Source: Burkholderia sp. Nafp2/4-1b (lineage in GTDB: Bacteria > Pseudomonadota > Gammaproteobacteria > Burkholderiales > Burkholderiaceae). Taken from it: a stretch of DNA of 64,000 nt. Within the stretch, counting starts at the first letter, position 1; each line of letters opens with the position of its first letter. The notes beneath the pieces were generated by a model, which searched no databases, had not been told where the DNA came from, and saw only the letters and a list, made by a program, of their open reading frames with translations. The translations under genes were made by a program, and so were the position numbers. This document shows positions 1 through 7,909 of the stretch, piece after piece. Where the stretch lies: positions 80,516-144,515 of the forward strand of contig NZ_ML058626.1 in assembly GCF_003635165.1 (NCBI RefSeq), written 5' to 3'.

Positions 1-1
1 G

Positions 2-770
2 GTGACGTCGCTGTCGACGTCGACGTCGACGGGCCTGTCGTCTGCGAATAGCGCAATCACGTCGCTGTCCACATCCACTTCGACAGGTATCAGTTCGTTG
101 TCCACGGGCCTGAGCGCGACCAACAGCACGGTGACGTCGCTGTCGACGTCGACGTCCACCGGTCTGTCGTCGGCCAACAGCTCGATCGCATCGCTGTCGA
201 CGTCCACGTCGACGGGACTGTCGTCAACGAACAGCGCGATTACATCCCTGTCCACGTCGACGTCGACCGGCATCAGTTCGTTGTCGACCGGCCTGAGCTC
301 GACCAACAGCTCGGTCACGTCGCTGTCGACGTCGACCTCGACCGCCGTCGGTTCGTTGTCCACCGGCCTGAGTTCGACCAACAGTTCGATCACGTCGTTG
401 TCGACATCCACATCGACCGGCATCAGCTCACTGTCCACCGGCCTGAGTTCGACGAACAGTTCGATCACGTCGTTGTCCACGTCGACGTCGACCGTCGTTG
501 GTTCGCTGTCCACGGGGCTGAGCACGACCAACAGCAATGTGACGTCGCTGTCGACCGCAACGTCGAGCAGCGTCGGGTCGTTGTCGACGGGCTTGAGCTC
601 GACCAACAGCACGATCACGTCGCTGTCGACCGCCACGTCGAGCAGCATCGGCTCGCTGTCCACCGGCCTGTCGACCACGGACAGCAACCTGACGTCGCTG
701 TCGACGGCCACCTCGACGGGAATCAGTTCGCTGTCGACGGGCCTGAGCTCGATCACGAACAACAACACGA
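2..770 (+). repeat. 75-bp tandem coding repeats of the adhesin stalk
   Basis: Direct tandem repeats of about 75 bp (25 codons), with some 54-bp short units, encode the Ser/Thr-rich stalk. The recurrent core is tcgctgtcgacgtcgacgtc. Units differ mostly at third codon positions and at two or three residues. Such arrays are prone to slippage and copy-number change; here the reading frame stays open throughout. Confidence 0.85.
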
Positions 771-2509
771 ACCTCGGCAACAGCACGGCCGGCGCGATCG
801 GCGGCGGCGCGACCTACGATCCGACCACCGGCACGATCTCGGCGCCGTCGTACGTGACGTACAACAGCGACGGCTCGACGACGATCAACAACAACGTCGG
901 CGCGGCGATCGACAACATCAACGCGCACGGGATCAAGTACTTCCACGCGAACTCGACCGCGCCGGACAGTCAGGCGGTCGGCGTCGACAGCGTCGCGATC
1001 GGGCCGAACGCCATTGCGTATGTGAACGGCAGCATCGCGCTTGGCGCGGGCTCGGTCGCCGATCGCGCGACGGTGCCGTCGTCGGGGATCATCCGCAACG
1101 GCAGCGCGTCGATTCCATACGACACGACCGATCAGACGCTGCTCGGCGCGGTGTCGCTCGGCGATGCGACGAGCAAGACGTATCGCCAGATCACGAACGT
1201 CGCGGACGGCACCGGCCAGCACGATGCGGTGACGGTGCGGCAGCTGACCGGCGCATTGCAGTCGTTCGCGGTCACGAGCCAGAAGTACTTCCACGCCAAT
1301 TCGACGGCCGGGGATTCGCTGGCGGTCGGCGCGGAATCGGTCGCGGTCGGCCCGACGACGGTCGTCAACGGCGACAACGGCGTCGGTATCGGCAACGGTG
1401 CGATCGTCGATGCAACGGCACCGGGCGGTGTCGCGATCGGGCAGGCGGCGAGTTCCGCGCAAGCCGACGCGATCGCGCTCGGCAGCGGCGCGACGGCAAC
1501 CGGTGCGCAGTCCGTCGCGCAAGGTGCGAACGCAGTGGCGGTCAGCGTCGGCAGCGTCGCGCTCGGCTCGGGTGCACGCAGCAGCGCGACCGATGCGTTG
1601 GCACTCGGCGCCGGTGCGTCGGCGACGTTCGCGAACAGCGTCGCGCTGGGTGCCGGTTCGCTGACCACGGTCGGCGCACTGACGAACTACGTCGCGTACG
1701 GCTTGAGCAGTCCGCAGTCGTCGGCCGGCGAAGTGAACGTTGGCAACCGGCAGATCACCGGCCTCGCCGCCGGCAAGAACGGCACGGATGCAGTGAACGT
1801 GTCGCAGCTCGATTCGATCGCGAACCAGCTGACGACGTTGATCGACCAGCGCACGACCAATCTCGGCGGGCAGTACACGTCGAACCCGACCGGCGGCAAC
1901 GTGCCGCCGGGGGCGAGCGGTTCGAATTCGTCGGCGGGCGGCTCGGGTTCGGTGGCATCGGGCTCGAACAGCACGGCGGTCGGCAACAGTTCGACGGCGT
2001 CCGGCAACGGCTCGACGGCGATCGGCGTCGGCGCAACATCGTCGGGCAGCAACTCGACCGCGATCGGCACGGGCAGCAACGACGGCGGCCGCTCGAACGT
2101 CGTCGCGGTCGGCTCGGCGGATTCGCCGCGGCAGGTCGTGAACGTCGCGGCGGGTACGCAGGGCACGGATGCGGTGAACGTGAACCAGCTGAATGCGGTA
2201 TCGAACCAGTTCACGCAGTCGCTGAACACGGTCAACAACCAGCTCACGCAGATGCAGCAGCAGATCCAGCAGACCGATTCGATGGCGCGTGAAGGTATCG
2301 CAGCAACGGCGGCGATGGCGTCGATCCCGCACATGGACCGCGATTCGAACTTCGCGATGGGTGTCGGCACGGCGACGTTCCAGGGTCAGAAGGCCATGGC
2401 GGTCGGCGTACAGGCGCGCGTGACGGAGAACCTGAAGGCGACGCTGAACGGCGGTTTCGCCGGCAGTCAGCGCGTCGTCGGCGCGGGCATGCTGTATCAG
2501 TGGAAGTGA
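2..2509 (+). CDS. Trimeric autotransporter adhesin (YadA/Hia type), 3' part
   Basis: The gene enters from the left edge, so the true start, signal peptide and head are missing; 835 codons are visible. Residues 1 to about 250 are a low-complexity Ser/Thr stalk built from about 25-residue units (core SLSTSTST, then SLSTGLS, then TNS) mixed with shorter 18-residue units. Residues 310-700 carry YadA-head-like repeats (AVGxxSVAxG, AIGxGA) and neck motifs such as GTDAVNVxQL. The last 70 residues are a YadA anchor, with a coiled-coil QLTQMQQQIQQ followed by four beta strands ending LYQWK. In the family this anchor trimerises in the outer membrane and displays the stalk for adhesion or autoaggregation. 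An OmpA-like lipoprotein gene follows 127 bases downstream. Family assignment is secure; the ligand is unknown. Confidence 0.93.
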   Translation: MTSLSTSTSTGLSSANSAITSLSTSTSTGISSLSTGLSATNSTVTSLSTSTSTGLSSANSSIASLSTSTSTGLSSTNSAITSLSTSTSTGISSLSTGLSSTNSSVTSLSTSTSTAVGSLSTGLSSTNSSITSLSTSTSTGISSLSTGLSSTNSSITSLSTSTSTVVGSLSTGLSTTNSNVTSLSTATSSSVGSLSTGLSSTNSTITSLSTATSSSIGSLSTGLSTTDSNLTSLSTATSTGISSLSTGLSSITNNNTNLGNSTAGAIGGGATYDPTTGTISAPSYVTYNSDGSTTINNNVGAAIDNINAHGIKYFHANSTAPDSQAVGVDSVAIGPNAIAYVNGSIALGAGSVADRATVPSSGIIRNGSASIPYDTTDQTLLGAVSLGDATSKTYRQITNVADGTGQHDAVTVRQLTGALQSFAVTSQKYFHANSTAGDSLAVGAESVAVGPTTVVNGDNGVGIGNGAIVDATAPGGVAIGQAASSAQADAIALGSGATATGAQSVAQGANAVAVSVGSVALGSGARSSATDALALGAGASATFANSVALGAGSLTTVGALTNYVAYGLSSPQSSAGEVNVGNRQITGLAAGKNGTDAVNVSQLDSIANQLTTLIDQRTTNLGGQYTSNPTGGNVPPGASGSNSSAGGSGSVASGSNSTAVGNSSTASGNGSTAIGVGATSSGSNSTAIGTGSNDGGRSNVVAVGSADSPRQVVNVAAGTQGTDAVNVNQLNAVSNQFTQSLNTVNNQLTQMQQQIQQTDSMAREGIAATAAMASIPHMDRDSNFAMGVGTATFQGQKAMAVGVQARVTENLKATLNGGFAGSQRVVGAGMLYQWK

Positions 2510-2636
2510 TCGCGCACGGCGGTTCGTGCCGGCACCCGTTGCCGGCGCGCACCGCGCTGAACGCAAACGCATGCGAGGGTGGCGCGCACCATCGTGCCGC
2601 CGCTCGCTGCGCCCATCGCATTCTCGGAGTAATCAA

Positions 2637-3299
2637 GTGAAAAACATCCATCTTGCACTGCTGGCGTCCGTCGTTTCACTCGCGGCTTGTTCCAGCGCGT
2701 CGGGGCCGACGTTCAACGCGTACGAACTGCAGCCGCGCGACGGCATCCGGACTTTCCGCGTCGATTGTCACGGCATCCTGTCGAGCGTCAACACCTGCGT
2801 GAAGGTCGCGACGCGCATGTGCGGTGACGAGCCCGTGCGCCGCATCGATTCGACCACGCCTTACCGCGACGGCGCCGATCCGCACTCGCTCGTGTTCCAG
2901 TGCGGCGCGGCGCCCGCGCCGGTTGCCGCGGCCGTTACGCCGGCGCCTGCTCCGGTCGAGAAAGTGAGCCTGACCGGTGACGCGTACTTCGCGACGGACT
3001 CGGCCGTGCTGACGCCGGCCGCCAGCGCCGCGCTCGACAAGCTGCTGAATCAGCAGGGCGACAAGCATTTCGCGCGCGTGGAAGTGGACGGCTATACCGA
3101 CGCAAGTGGCTCGGATGCGCACAACCAGGCGCTGTCGAAGCGTCGCGCCGATGCGGTCGCCGGCTACTTGCGCGAACATGGACTGAAGGCGGATTCGTTC
3201 GTCGCGAAGGGGCATGGCGAAACCAATCCGGCTGCGTCGAACGACACGGCCGAAGGGCGGGCGCGCAATCGTCGCGTGGAAATCTCGTTGCAGAAGTAG
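2637..3299 (+). CDS. OmpA-family outer-membrane lipoprotein
   Basis: 220 residues from GTG 2637, chosen because GGAG lies 7 bases upstream and the product then begins with a lipoprotein signal (MKNIHLALLASVV, lipobox LAAC with the acceptor Cys at about 19). An earlier in-frame start at 2526 would bury the signal. A Cys-containing middle domain is followed by an Ala/Pro linker (about 88-105). The C-terminal OmpA domain (about 107-220) has the peptidoglycan-binding pattern (YTDASGS, NQALSKRRADAV, GHGETNP, NRRVEI). It probably tethers the outer membrane to peptidoglycan. Its position directly after the adhesin suggests a role in adhesin assembly or stability, which is inference. Confidence 0.88.
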   Translation: MKNIHLALLASVVSLAACSSASGPTFNAYELQPRDGIRTFRVDCHGILSSVNTCVKVATRMCGDEPVRRIDSTTPYRDGADPHSLVFQCGAAPAPVAAAVTPAPAPVEKVSLTGDAYFATDSAVLTPAASAALDKLLNQQGDKHFARVEVDGYTDASGSDAHNQALSKRRADAVAGYLREHGLKADSFVAKGHGETNPAASNDTAEGRARNRRVEISLQK

Positions 3300-3314
3300 G
3301 GCGCCGCGACCCGC

Positions 3315-3360
3315 TTGCCGCAAGCGTGGCCGTCGAAGCCGGACGGCTCGCTTGCGGCAA
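3315..3360 (+). terminator. Stem-loop after the OmpA lipoprotein gene
   Basis: Perfect 12-bp arms (ttgccgcaagcg at 3315-3326, cgcttgcggcaa at 3349-3360) lie 15 bases after the stop codon. The 22-base loop contains a further GC-rich inner stem. There is no strong T-run, so this may be a Rho-assisted or weak intrinsic terminator. Confidence 0.5.
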
Positions 3361-3519
3361 TGAAGCTCGACGCGGACACCGTCGGCGTGAAGGGCCCGCC
3401 GCAGCGTGCGCATGCAATGCCCGTCGCATCGCCGCCGCCATACGGCAACTGGCAAATGGCGACTTGCACGTGGCGTCCGCAACGCGGATCGCCATCCGCA
3501 CCGGGCCGTGAATCAGCGC

Positions 3520-3708
3520 TCAGTGCCTGATCACGCAGACGGCCAGGATCTCGTACCCCGGGTCGGCATGCGCGTTCGCGGCTTTCTCCGCTTCGTCATA
3601 CGAACCAAAGGATGCGGCGTCTTCGATTGCCGGCGCCATGCCGATATCGCCGTCCTCGGCGGTGCAGAGGAACTGCTCGCCGGTCTTCACGACGTAGATG
3701 GACATCAT
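3520..3708 (-). CDS. Small conserved hypothetical protein
   Basis: 62 residues, starting MMSIYVVKTGEQF and ending AVCVIRH. The start at 3708 is chosen because GGAG lies 9 bases upstream. A longer reading from 3783 would run into the insertion-element end. The product is acidic (repeated E/D, including a DEAEKAANAHAD stretch), has no signal or membrane segment, and resembles small cytosolic orphan proteins. I do not recognise a named family. The left end of the TnpB element begins only about 20 bases upstream of the start, so the native promoter may have been displaced by the insertion. Confidence 0.6.
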   Translation of the reverse strand: MMSIYVVKTGEQFLCTAEDGDIGMAPAIEDAASFGSYDEAEKAANAHADPGYEILAVCVIRH

Positions 3709-3800
3709 CAGAATTTGCTCCGAGAAACCCCGCCATTGATGGCGGGAAGGAAAGGTGTGCTGTTGACAGGCAGCTTCTTCCACGGGTTAGGATCACCTGC

Positions 3801-4853
3801 ATGATCCTTGTCTACCGCTACCGGGTGAAGTCGCTCAACGGACTGCTCAACAAGCAGAGCCGTGCGGTGAACTACGTCTGGAACTTCTGCAACGATACGC
3901 AGAAGCACGCGCTCAAGTGGAGCAAGAAGTGGCCGACGGGATTCGATCTGAACGTGCTGACGACGGGGAGCAGCAAGGCGCTCGGCATCCACTCCGGCAC
4001 GATCAACGCAACGTGTGAGCAATATGCGAAGTCGCGCAGTCAGCACCGTCGGCCTTACCTGCGCTATCGCGGCAGGAGATCGCTGGGCTGGGTGCCGCTG
4101 AAGGGGCGCGACCTGAAGCTCGAGGGTGACGCGTTCCGTTTCGCCGGCAACACGTTTCGCGTGTTCAACCGCCGCCCGCTTCCCGAAGGCAAGATCAAGG
4201 ACGGGACCAACTTTGCGCAGGATGCACGCGGCAACTGGTTTCTCAACATCGTAATCGAGATGCCGGATGTTCCGGCCCGACCTATCCGTTCCGGTGTTGG
4301 CATCGATCTCGGCCTGAAAGACTTCGCCACACTTTCGACCGGAGAGAAACTGCCCAATGACCAGTTCGGTCGACGAGCAGCGGAAAAGCTGGCGAAAGCG
4401 CAACGGGCGCGAAAGCACAAGCGGCATATCGCGAAGTTGCACGCCAAGGTCGCGAATGCCCGTGCCGATTTCCAACACAAGCTCGCGCTCGATCTGGTGC
4501 GGCGTTTCGATTACATCGCGGTCGGCAACGTGTCGGCCACGAAGCTCGCCGGAACCAGGATGGCGAAAAGCGTCTACGACGCATCCTGGTCGTCCTTCCG
4601 GAACAAGCTCCGCTACAAAGCGATCGCGCACGGGGCCACGTTCGAGAAAGTTGACGAAAGCGGTTCTACCCAGTCCTGTTCGGCGTGCGGATCGAAAGAC
4701 AGCACGACGCGGCCGAAAGGTATCGCGGGACTGCGAATAAGAGAGTGGACCTGCAGTGACTGTGGTGCCGAGCATGATCGAGATACCAACGCTGCGCTGA
4801 ACATTCTCCGATGCGGACGTGCATCGCCAGGTGTGGGAATGCTCCGCCTTTAG
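3801..4853 (+). CDS. tnpB: TnpB RNA-guided nuclease-family protein
   Basis: 350 residues from ATG 3801. Earlier in-frame codons lack family similarity. The order is N-terminal OrfB helix-turn-helix region, RuvC-like core and a four-Cys zinc ribbon (CSACG, CSDCG) near residues 290-320. RuvC-I Asp is D169 (GIDLGLKDF) and RuvC-III Asp is D328 (DRDTNAALN). The usual RuvC-II Glu, in a vvxEdL context, is replaced by Gly242 (IAVGNVSATKL). The family cuts DNA guided by an RNA from the element's right end. With the Glu missing, this member may use a relocated Glu or be inactive. A TTGACA at 3763-3768 and TAGGAT at 3788-3793 suggest a nearly leaderless transcript. The stop codon lies inside the right-end hairpin loop. 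Confidence 0.9.
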   Translation: MILVYRYRVKSLNGLLNKQSRAVNYVWNFCNDTQKHALKWSKKWPTGFDLNVLTTGSSKALGIHSGTINATCEQYAKSRSQHRRPYLRYRGRRSLGWVPLKGRDLKLEGDAFRFAGNTFRVFNRRPLPEGKIKDGTNFAQDARGNWFLNIVIEMPDVPARPIRSGVGIDLGLKDFATLSTGEKLPNDQFGRRAAEKLAKAQRARKHKRHIAKLHAKVANARADFQHKLALDLVRRFDYIAVGNVSATKLAGTRMAKSVYDASWSSFRNKLRYKAIAHGATFEKVDESGSTQSCSACGSKDSTTRPKGIAGLRIREWTCSDCGAEHDRDTNAALNILRCGRASPGVGMLRL

Positions 4854-4870
4854 GCGGAGGGGGACGTCAA
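4720..4870 (+). ncRNA. Putative omega RNA (right-end guide RNA)
   Basis: In TnpB elements the guide scaffold is transcribed from the 3' part of tnpB through the right end, with the guide taken from flanking DNA. Here the right-end hairpin (4842-4859) and terminal ggggacgtcaa fit that pattern, and the flank from about 4871 (gattccctcc) would be the guide. The 5' boundary is a guess from family knowledge. Confidence 0.4.
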
Positions 4871-5070
4871 GATTCCCTCCAGGGTTTGCAGGGGGAAATT
4901 CCAGTCTAGCAGGCAGCAACGAAGTCGGCGGCCGACGCGAATCCCGGCCGTCAATCGGGGCCGGTTCGTCGATCCGGCCTGCCCTGAAGGGACGGATTCG
5001 CGGCGGTGGACCGGCGGGCGCGGAGCCGCGCCGTGGCCCAGGGGACCGGAAAGCCGTGCACAATACGCGC

Positions 5071-5286
5071 ATGCGAGCCCCAGATCTTGAATGCCTTGTC
5101 GCCGTCACGATGCCCTTCGGAAAATACAAGGGCCGACTCATTGCCGACCTCCCCGGCCCCTACCTCAACTGGCTGGCTCGCGAAGGGTTCCCGCGCGGCG
5201 AACTCGGTCGACAGCTCGCGCTCATGCACGAGATCGACCATAACGGCTTGCGGCATCTGCTCGAGCCGTTGCGCAAACCCGCGTAG
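5071..5286 (+). CDS. DUF3820-family protein
   Basis: 71 residues; the start at ATG 5071 gives MRAPDLEC before the conserved core. The core reads MPFGKYKGRLIADLP, then LNWLAREGFP, GELGRQLALMHEIDHNGL and LRHLLEPL, which is the DUF3820 pattern. The family is widespread in proteobacteria, short and cytosolic, with no established biochemical role; some members are linked with nucleic-acid enzymes. It stands alone between the insertion element and a LysR gene. An internal Met at MPFGKYKG would also be a plausible start. Confidence 0.75.
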   Translation: MRAPDLECLVAVTMPFGKYKGRLIADLPGPYLNWLAREGFPRGELGRQLALMHEIDHNGLRHLLEPLRKPA

Positions 5287-5535
5287 CGAGGCGTCACGCC
5301 CGGTCGGTCACCCGAAGCGTTGACTGCAAGGTGGCGAAGTCGTGCCCGCGTGCAAGCGTGAGCGCGGTATCGCGCTCCGCGGCGCGACCGGCGTGCTCGT
5401 CGACCGCGTCGCACTGCATTTCCCCACCAGCGAGAGCAGGCTTCGGGGCGTGGACGGCCGCGATGAGCACATACAATGTGAGCGTTCGTCGGCCGGCGTG
5501 CAGGCCGGCTCCACCCGCGCACATCCAAGGCCCCC

Positions 5536-6450
5536 ATGGAAATCAAATGGATCGAGGATTTCCTCGCGCTCGCGCAATACCAGAGCTTTTCCCGCGCGGC
5601 TGAATTTCGCAACGTCACGCAGTCGGGTTTCAGCCGCCGCATCCAGTCGCTCGAACAGTGGATCGGTGCCGAACTGATCGACCGCAGCAGCTTTCCGCCG
5701 GTGTTGACGCCGGCGGGCCGCCTGTTCCGCGAGACGGCCGAGGACGTGCTCAGCCGCCTGTTCGACACGCGGGCCATCATCCGCACCGAACAGCGGATCG
5801 CGGGCACGAGCCTGCAGATCGCGGCCGGCCACACGATCGCGCTGAGCTTCCTGCCGGCCTGGCTCAAGGCGCTCGCGCCGCATTTCGGCGAAGTGCGGGC
5901 CCGCGTCATTCCGACCAACGTGCACGACTCGATCCTGATGCTCGTCAACGGCAACTGCGAGTTGATGTTCGCCTATCACCATCCCGAGCTGCCGCTCCAT
6001 CTCGACCCGGCCCGGTACGCGCACCTTACCGTGGGCCTCGACACGCTAATGCCCGCGTGCCGGCCGAACCGGCGATCAGGGCCCGCGTTTCGCCTGCCCG
6101 GCACGAAGCAGAACCCGCTGCCGCTGATCAGCTATACGGAAACCAGCTACTTCGGCCGGTGTCTCGCGCTGCTGCTCGGCCGTGCGCCCGATGCGCCGGC
6201 CTTGCAGCTGCACTACGAATCCGACATGGCCGAGGTGCTGAAGAAACTCGTGATGGAAGGCGAGGGTGTCGCATGGCTGCCCCGGAGCGCGATCGCAGCT
6301 GAGCTGGCGGCCGGCGAGCTCGTGCCGGCCGGGCCGGCGGCGTGGAATCTGGAGGTCGAGCTGCGCGTGTATCGCGATGTGTCCAATCGCAGCGAATTCC
6401 TCGACACGCTATGGCAGCACCTGCGCGCGTCGCCTGCACGGCTCGGCTGA
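5536..6450 (+). CDS. LysR-family transcriptional regulator (HypT/YjiE-like)
   Basis: 304 residues. The N-terminal winged helix-turn-helix (residues 1-60: IEDFLALAQYQSFSRAAE, TQSGFSRRIQSLE) is followed by the LysR effector domain, including VAWLPRSAI near residue 252. The opening MEIKWIEDFLALAQ resembles E. coli YjiE/HypT. It lies upstream of, and co-directional with, the symporter/racemase operon. A perfect palindrome containing T-N11-A sits in the 180-base gap between them. It probably controls amino-acid uptake and racemisation; the co-inducer is unknown. Confidence 0.85.
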   Translation: MEIKWIEDFLALAQYQSFSRAAEFRNVTQSGFSRRIQSLEQWIGAELIDRSSFPPVLTPAGRLFRETAEDVLSRLFDTRAIIRTEQRIAGTSLQIAAGHTIALSFLPAWLKALAPHFGEVRARVIPTNVHDSILMLVNGNCELMFAYHHPELPLHLDPARYAHLTVGLDTLMPACRPNRRSGPAFRLPGTKQNPLPLISYTETSYFGRCLALLLGRAPDAPALQLHYESDMAEVLKKLVMEGEGVAWLPRSAIAAELAAGELVPAGPAAWNLEVELRVYRDVSNRSEFLDTLWQHLRASPARLG

Positions 6451-6464
6451 CACAGGGTTTTCCC

Positions 6465-6489
6465 GCGTTATGCGAGCCTCGCATAACGC
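6465..6489. promoter_or_regulatory. Perfect 12-bp inverted repeat, probable LysR operator
   Basis: Arms gcgttatgcgag (6465-6476) and ctcgcataacgc (6478-6489) flank a single C. The centre contains the LysR T-N11-A motif (T6471, A6483). It lies 15 bases after the LysR stop codon and 146 bases before the symporter start, with no T-run. An operator for the downstream operon is therefore likelier than a terminator. Confidence 0.65.
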
Positions 6490-6634
6490 CATGTTGCACC
6501 GGCATCACGGTCGTTTCGACCGTCCCTACCATTCGTTCCAACGGCAAATGCGACGCGTGATCGGCGTCGCACCGCCTTCTTCGCCGCGCTCGTCCGCCTT
6601 CCGGCGGGCGGGCGCCACCCAAGGACGAATGGAC

Positions 6635-7909
6635 ATGAAAAATCGCCTCACTCTAAGCATCGCAGTCGGCATGATCGTCGGTGTCGTCGCCGGTTACGCA
6701 TGCCACGCGAACATCGCGGATCCGGCCACGCTCAAAGCGGTGGCCGGCTATTTCTCGATCGTCACCGACATCTTCCTGCGCCTGATCAAGATGATCATCG
6801 CGCCGCTGGTGTTCGTGACGCTCGTGTCCGGCTTGGCCGGCATGGACAGCGGCGAAGATGTCGGCCGCATCGGCATGCGCTCGATCGGCTGGTTCATCTG
6901 CGCGTCGCTGATTTCGCTGAGCCTCGGCCTCGTGATGGCGAACGCGCTGCAGCCGGGCGCCGGCCTGAACCTCACGGAAGCCGCCGGCGAAGTCAACACC
7001 GGGCTGAATACCGGCGCACTGAACGCGCGTGACGTGATCACGCACGCATTCCCCACCAGCCTGCTCGACGCGATGGCGCGCAACGACATCCTGCAGATCC
7101 TGGTGTTCTCCGTGTTTCTCGGCGTCGCGCTGAGTGCGCTGAAGCACGACAAGCGCGTCGGCGTCGTGATCCGGTCGATCGACGGGATGGTGCCGGTGAT
7201 GCTGCGCCTGACCAACTACGTGATGCGCGCGGCGCCGCTCGGCGTGTTCGGTGCGATCGCGTCGTCGGTCACGCTGCGCGGGCTCGACGTGATCTATACA
7301 TACGGTAGGCTGATCGGCTCGTTCTATCTCGGCCTGCTCGTACTGTGGACGATCCTGATCGGCGCCGGCTATCTGTTTCTCGGGCGACGCATCGGGAGCC
7401 TGCTGAAGGCCGTGCGCGAACCCGCGCTGATCGCCTTCTCGACCGCGAGCAGCGAGGCCGCGTATCCGCGCCTGACCGAGCAGCTCGAGCAGTACGGCGT
7501 CGACAAGAAGGTCGTGGGATTCACGCTGCCGCTCGGCTACGCGTTCAACCTGGACGGCTCGATGATGTATCAGGCGTTTGCCGCGATCTTCATCGCGCAG
7601 GCGTTCGGCGTGCACATGCCGCTGTCGCAGCAGGTCTTCATGCTGCTGGTGCTGATGTTGAGCAGCAAGGGCATGGCGAGCGTGCCGCGCGGCTCGGTGG
7701 TCGTGGTCGCGGCGGTCGCGCCGATGTTCCATCTGCCGGCCGCGGGCGTCGCGATGATCCTCGCGATCGACCAGATCCTCGACATGGGTCGCACGATGAC
7801 GAACGTGATCGGCAACAGCGTGGCGACGGCGGTGATCGCGAAATGGGAAAGCCGGCGTGCCGCGAAGTCGCCACGTGCGGCATTCGATCAACCGGAGCTG
7901 AATGCATGA
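6635..7909 (+). CDS. DAACS-family glutamate/aspartate or dicarboxylate symporter
   Basis: 424 residues, polytopic inner-membrane protein. The start at ATG 6635 is preferred because AAGGA lies 9 bases upstream; ATG 6629 would leave only 3. Family landmarks are the Ser-rich hairpin STASSEAAYP, the NLDGSMMY segment and the DMGRTMTNVIGN motif, which bind substrate and Na+/H+ in GltP/GltPh relatives. The length is normal for the family. The racemase gene begins in the stop codon of this gene (ATGATG over TGA), so the two are translationally coupled. Acidic amino acids are therefore the likeliest cargo. Confidence 0.88.
   Translation: MKNRLTLSIAVGMIVGVVAGYACHANIADPATLKAVAGYFSIVTDIFLRLIKMIIAPLVFVTLVSGLAGMDSGEDVGRIGMRSIGWFICASLISLSLGLVMANALQPGAGLNLTEAAGEVNTGLNTGALNARDVITHAFPTSLLDAMARNDILQILVFSVFLGVALSALKHDKRVGVVIRSIDGMVPVMLRLTNYVMRAAPLGVFGAIASSVTLRGLDVIYTYGRLIGSFYLGLLVLWTILIGAGYLFLGRRIGSLLKAVREPALIAFSTASSEAAYPRLTEQLEQYGVDKKVVGFTLPLGYAFNLDGSMMYQAFAAIFIAQAFGVHMPLSQQVFMLLVLMLSSKGMASVPRGSVVVVAAVAPMFHLPAAGVAMILAIDQILDMGRTMTNVIGNSVATAVIAKWESRRAAKSPRAAFDQPELNA

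Larger units (their letters stand above)
3729..4870 (+). mobile_element. TnpB-only IS200/IS605-group element (IS1341-like)
   Basis: The element contains tnpB but no tnpA (Y1 transposase). Subterminal hairpins mark both ends. The left one is 3729-3746 (CCCGCCA, loop TTGA, TGGCGGG). The right one is 4842-4859 (CTCCGCC, loop TTTA, GGCGGAG) and is followed by ggggacgtcaa, a typical right-end sequence of this group, giving an end near 4870. There are no inverted terminal repeats or target duplications, as expected for the family. Exact boundaries are inferred. Movement would need TnpA supplied in trans. Confidence 0.75.

Noticed and set aside
2..770. Regular repeats considered as a CRISPR array
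   Set aside because: Period 75 bp with open reading frame, no unique spacers, encodes the adhesin stalk.
5294..5419. 41-codon minus-strand frame upstream of the LysR gene at 5536
   Set aside because: No proper ribosome-binding spacing and no family; composition like background.
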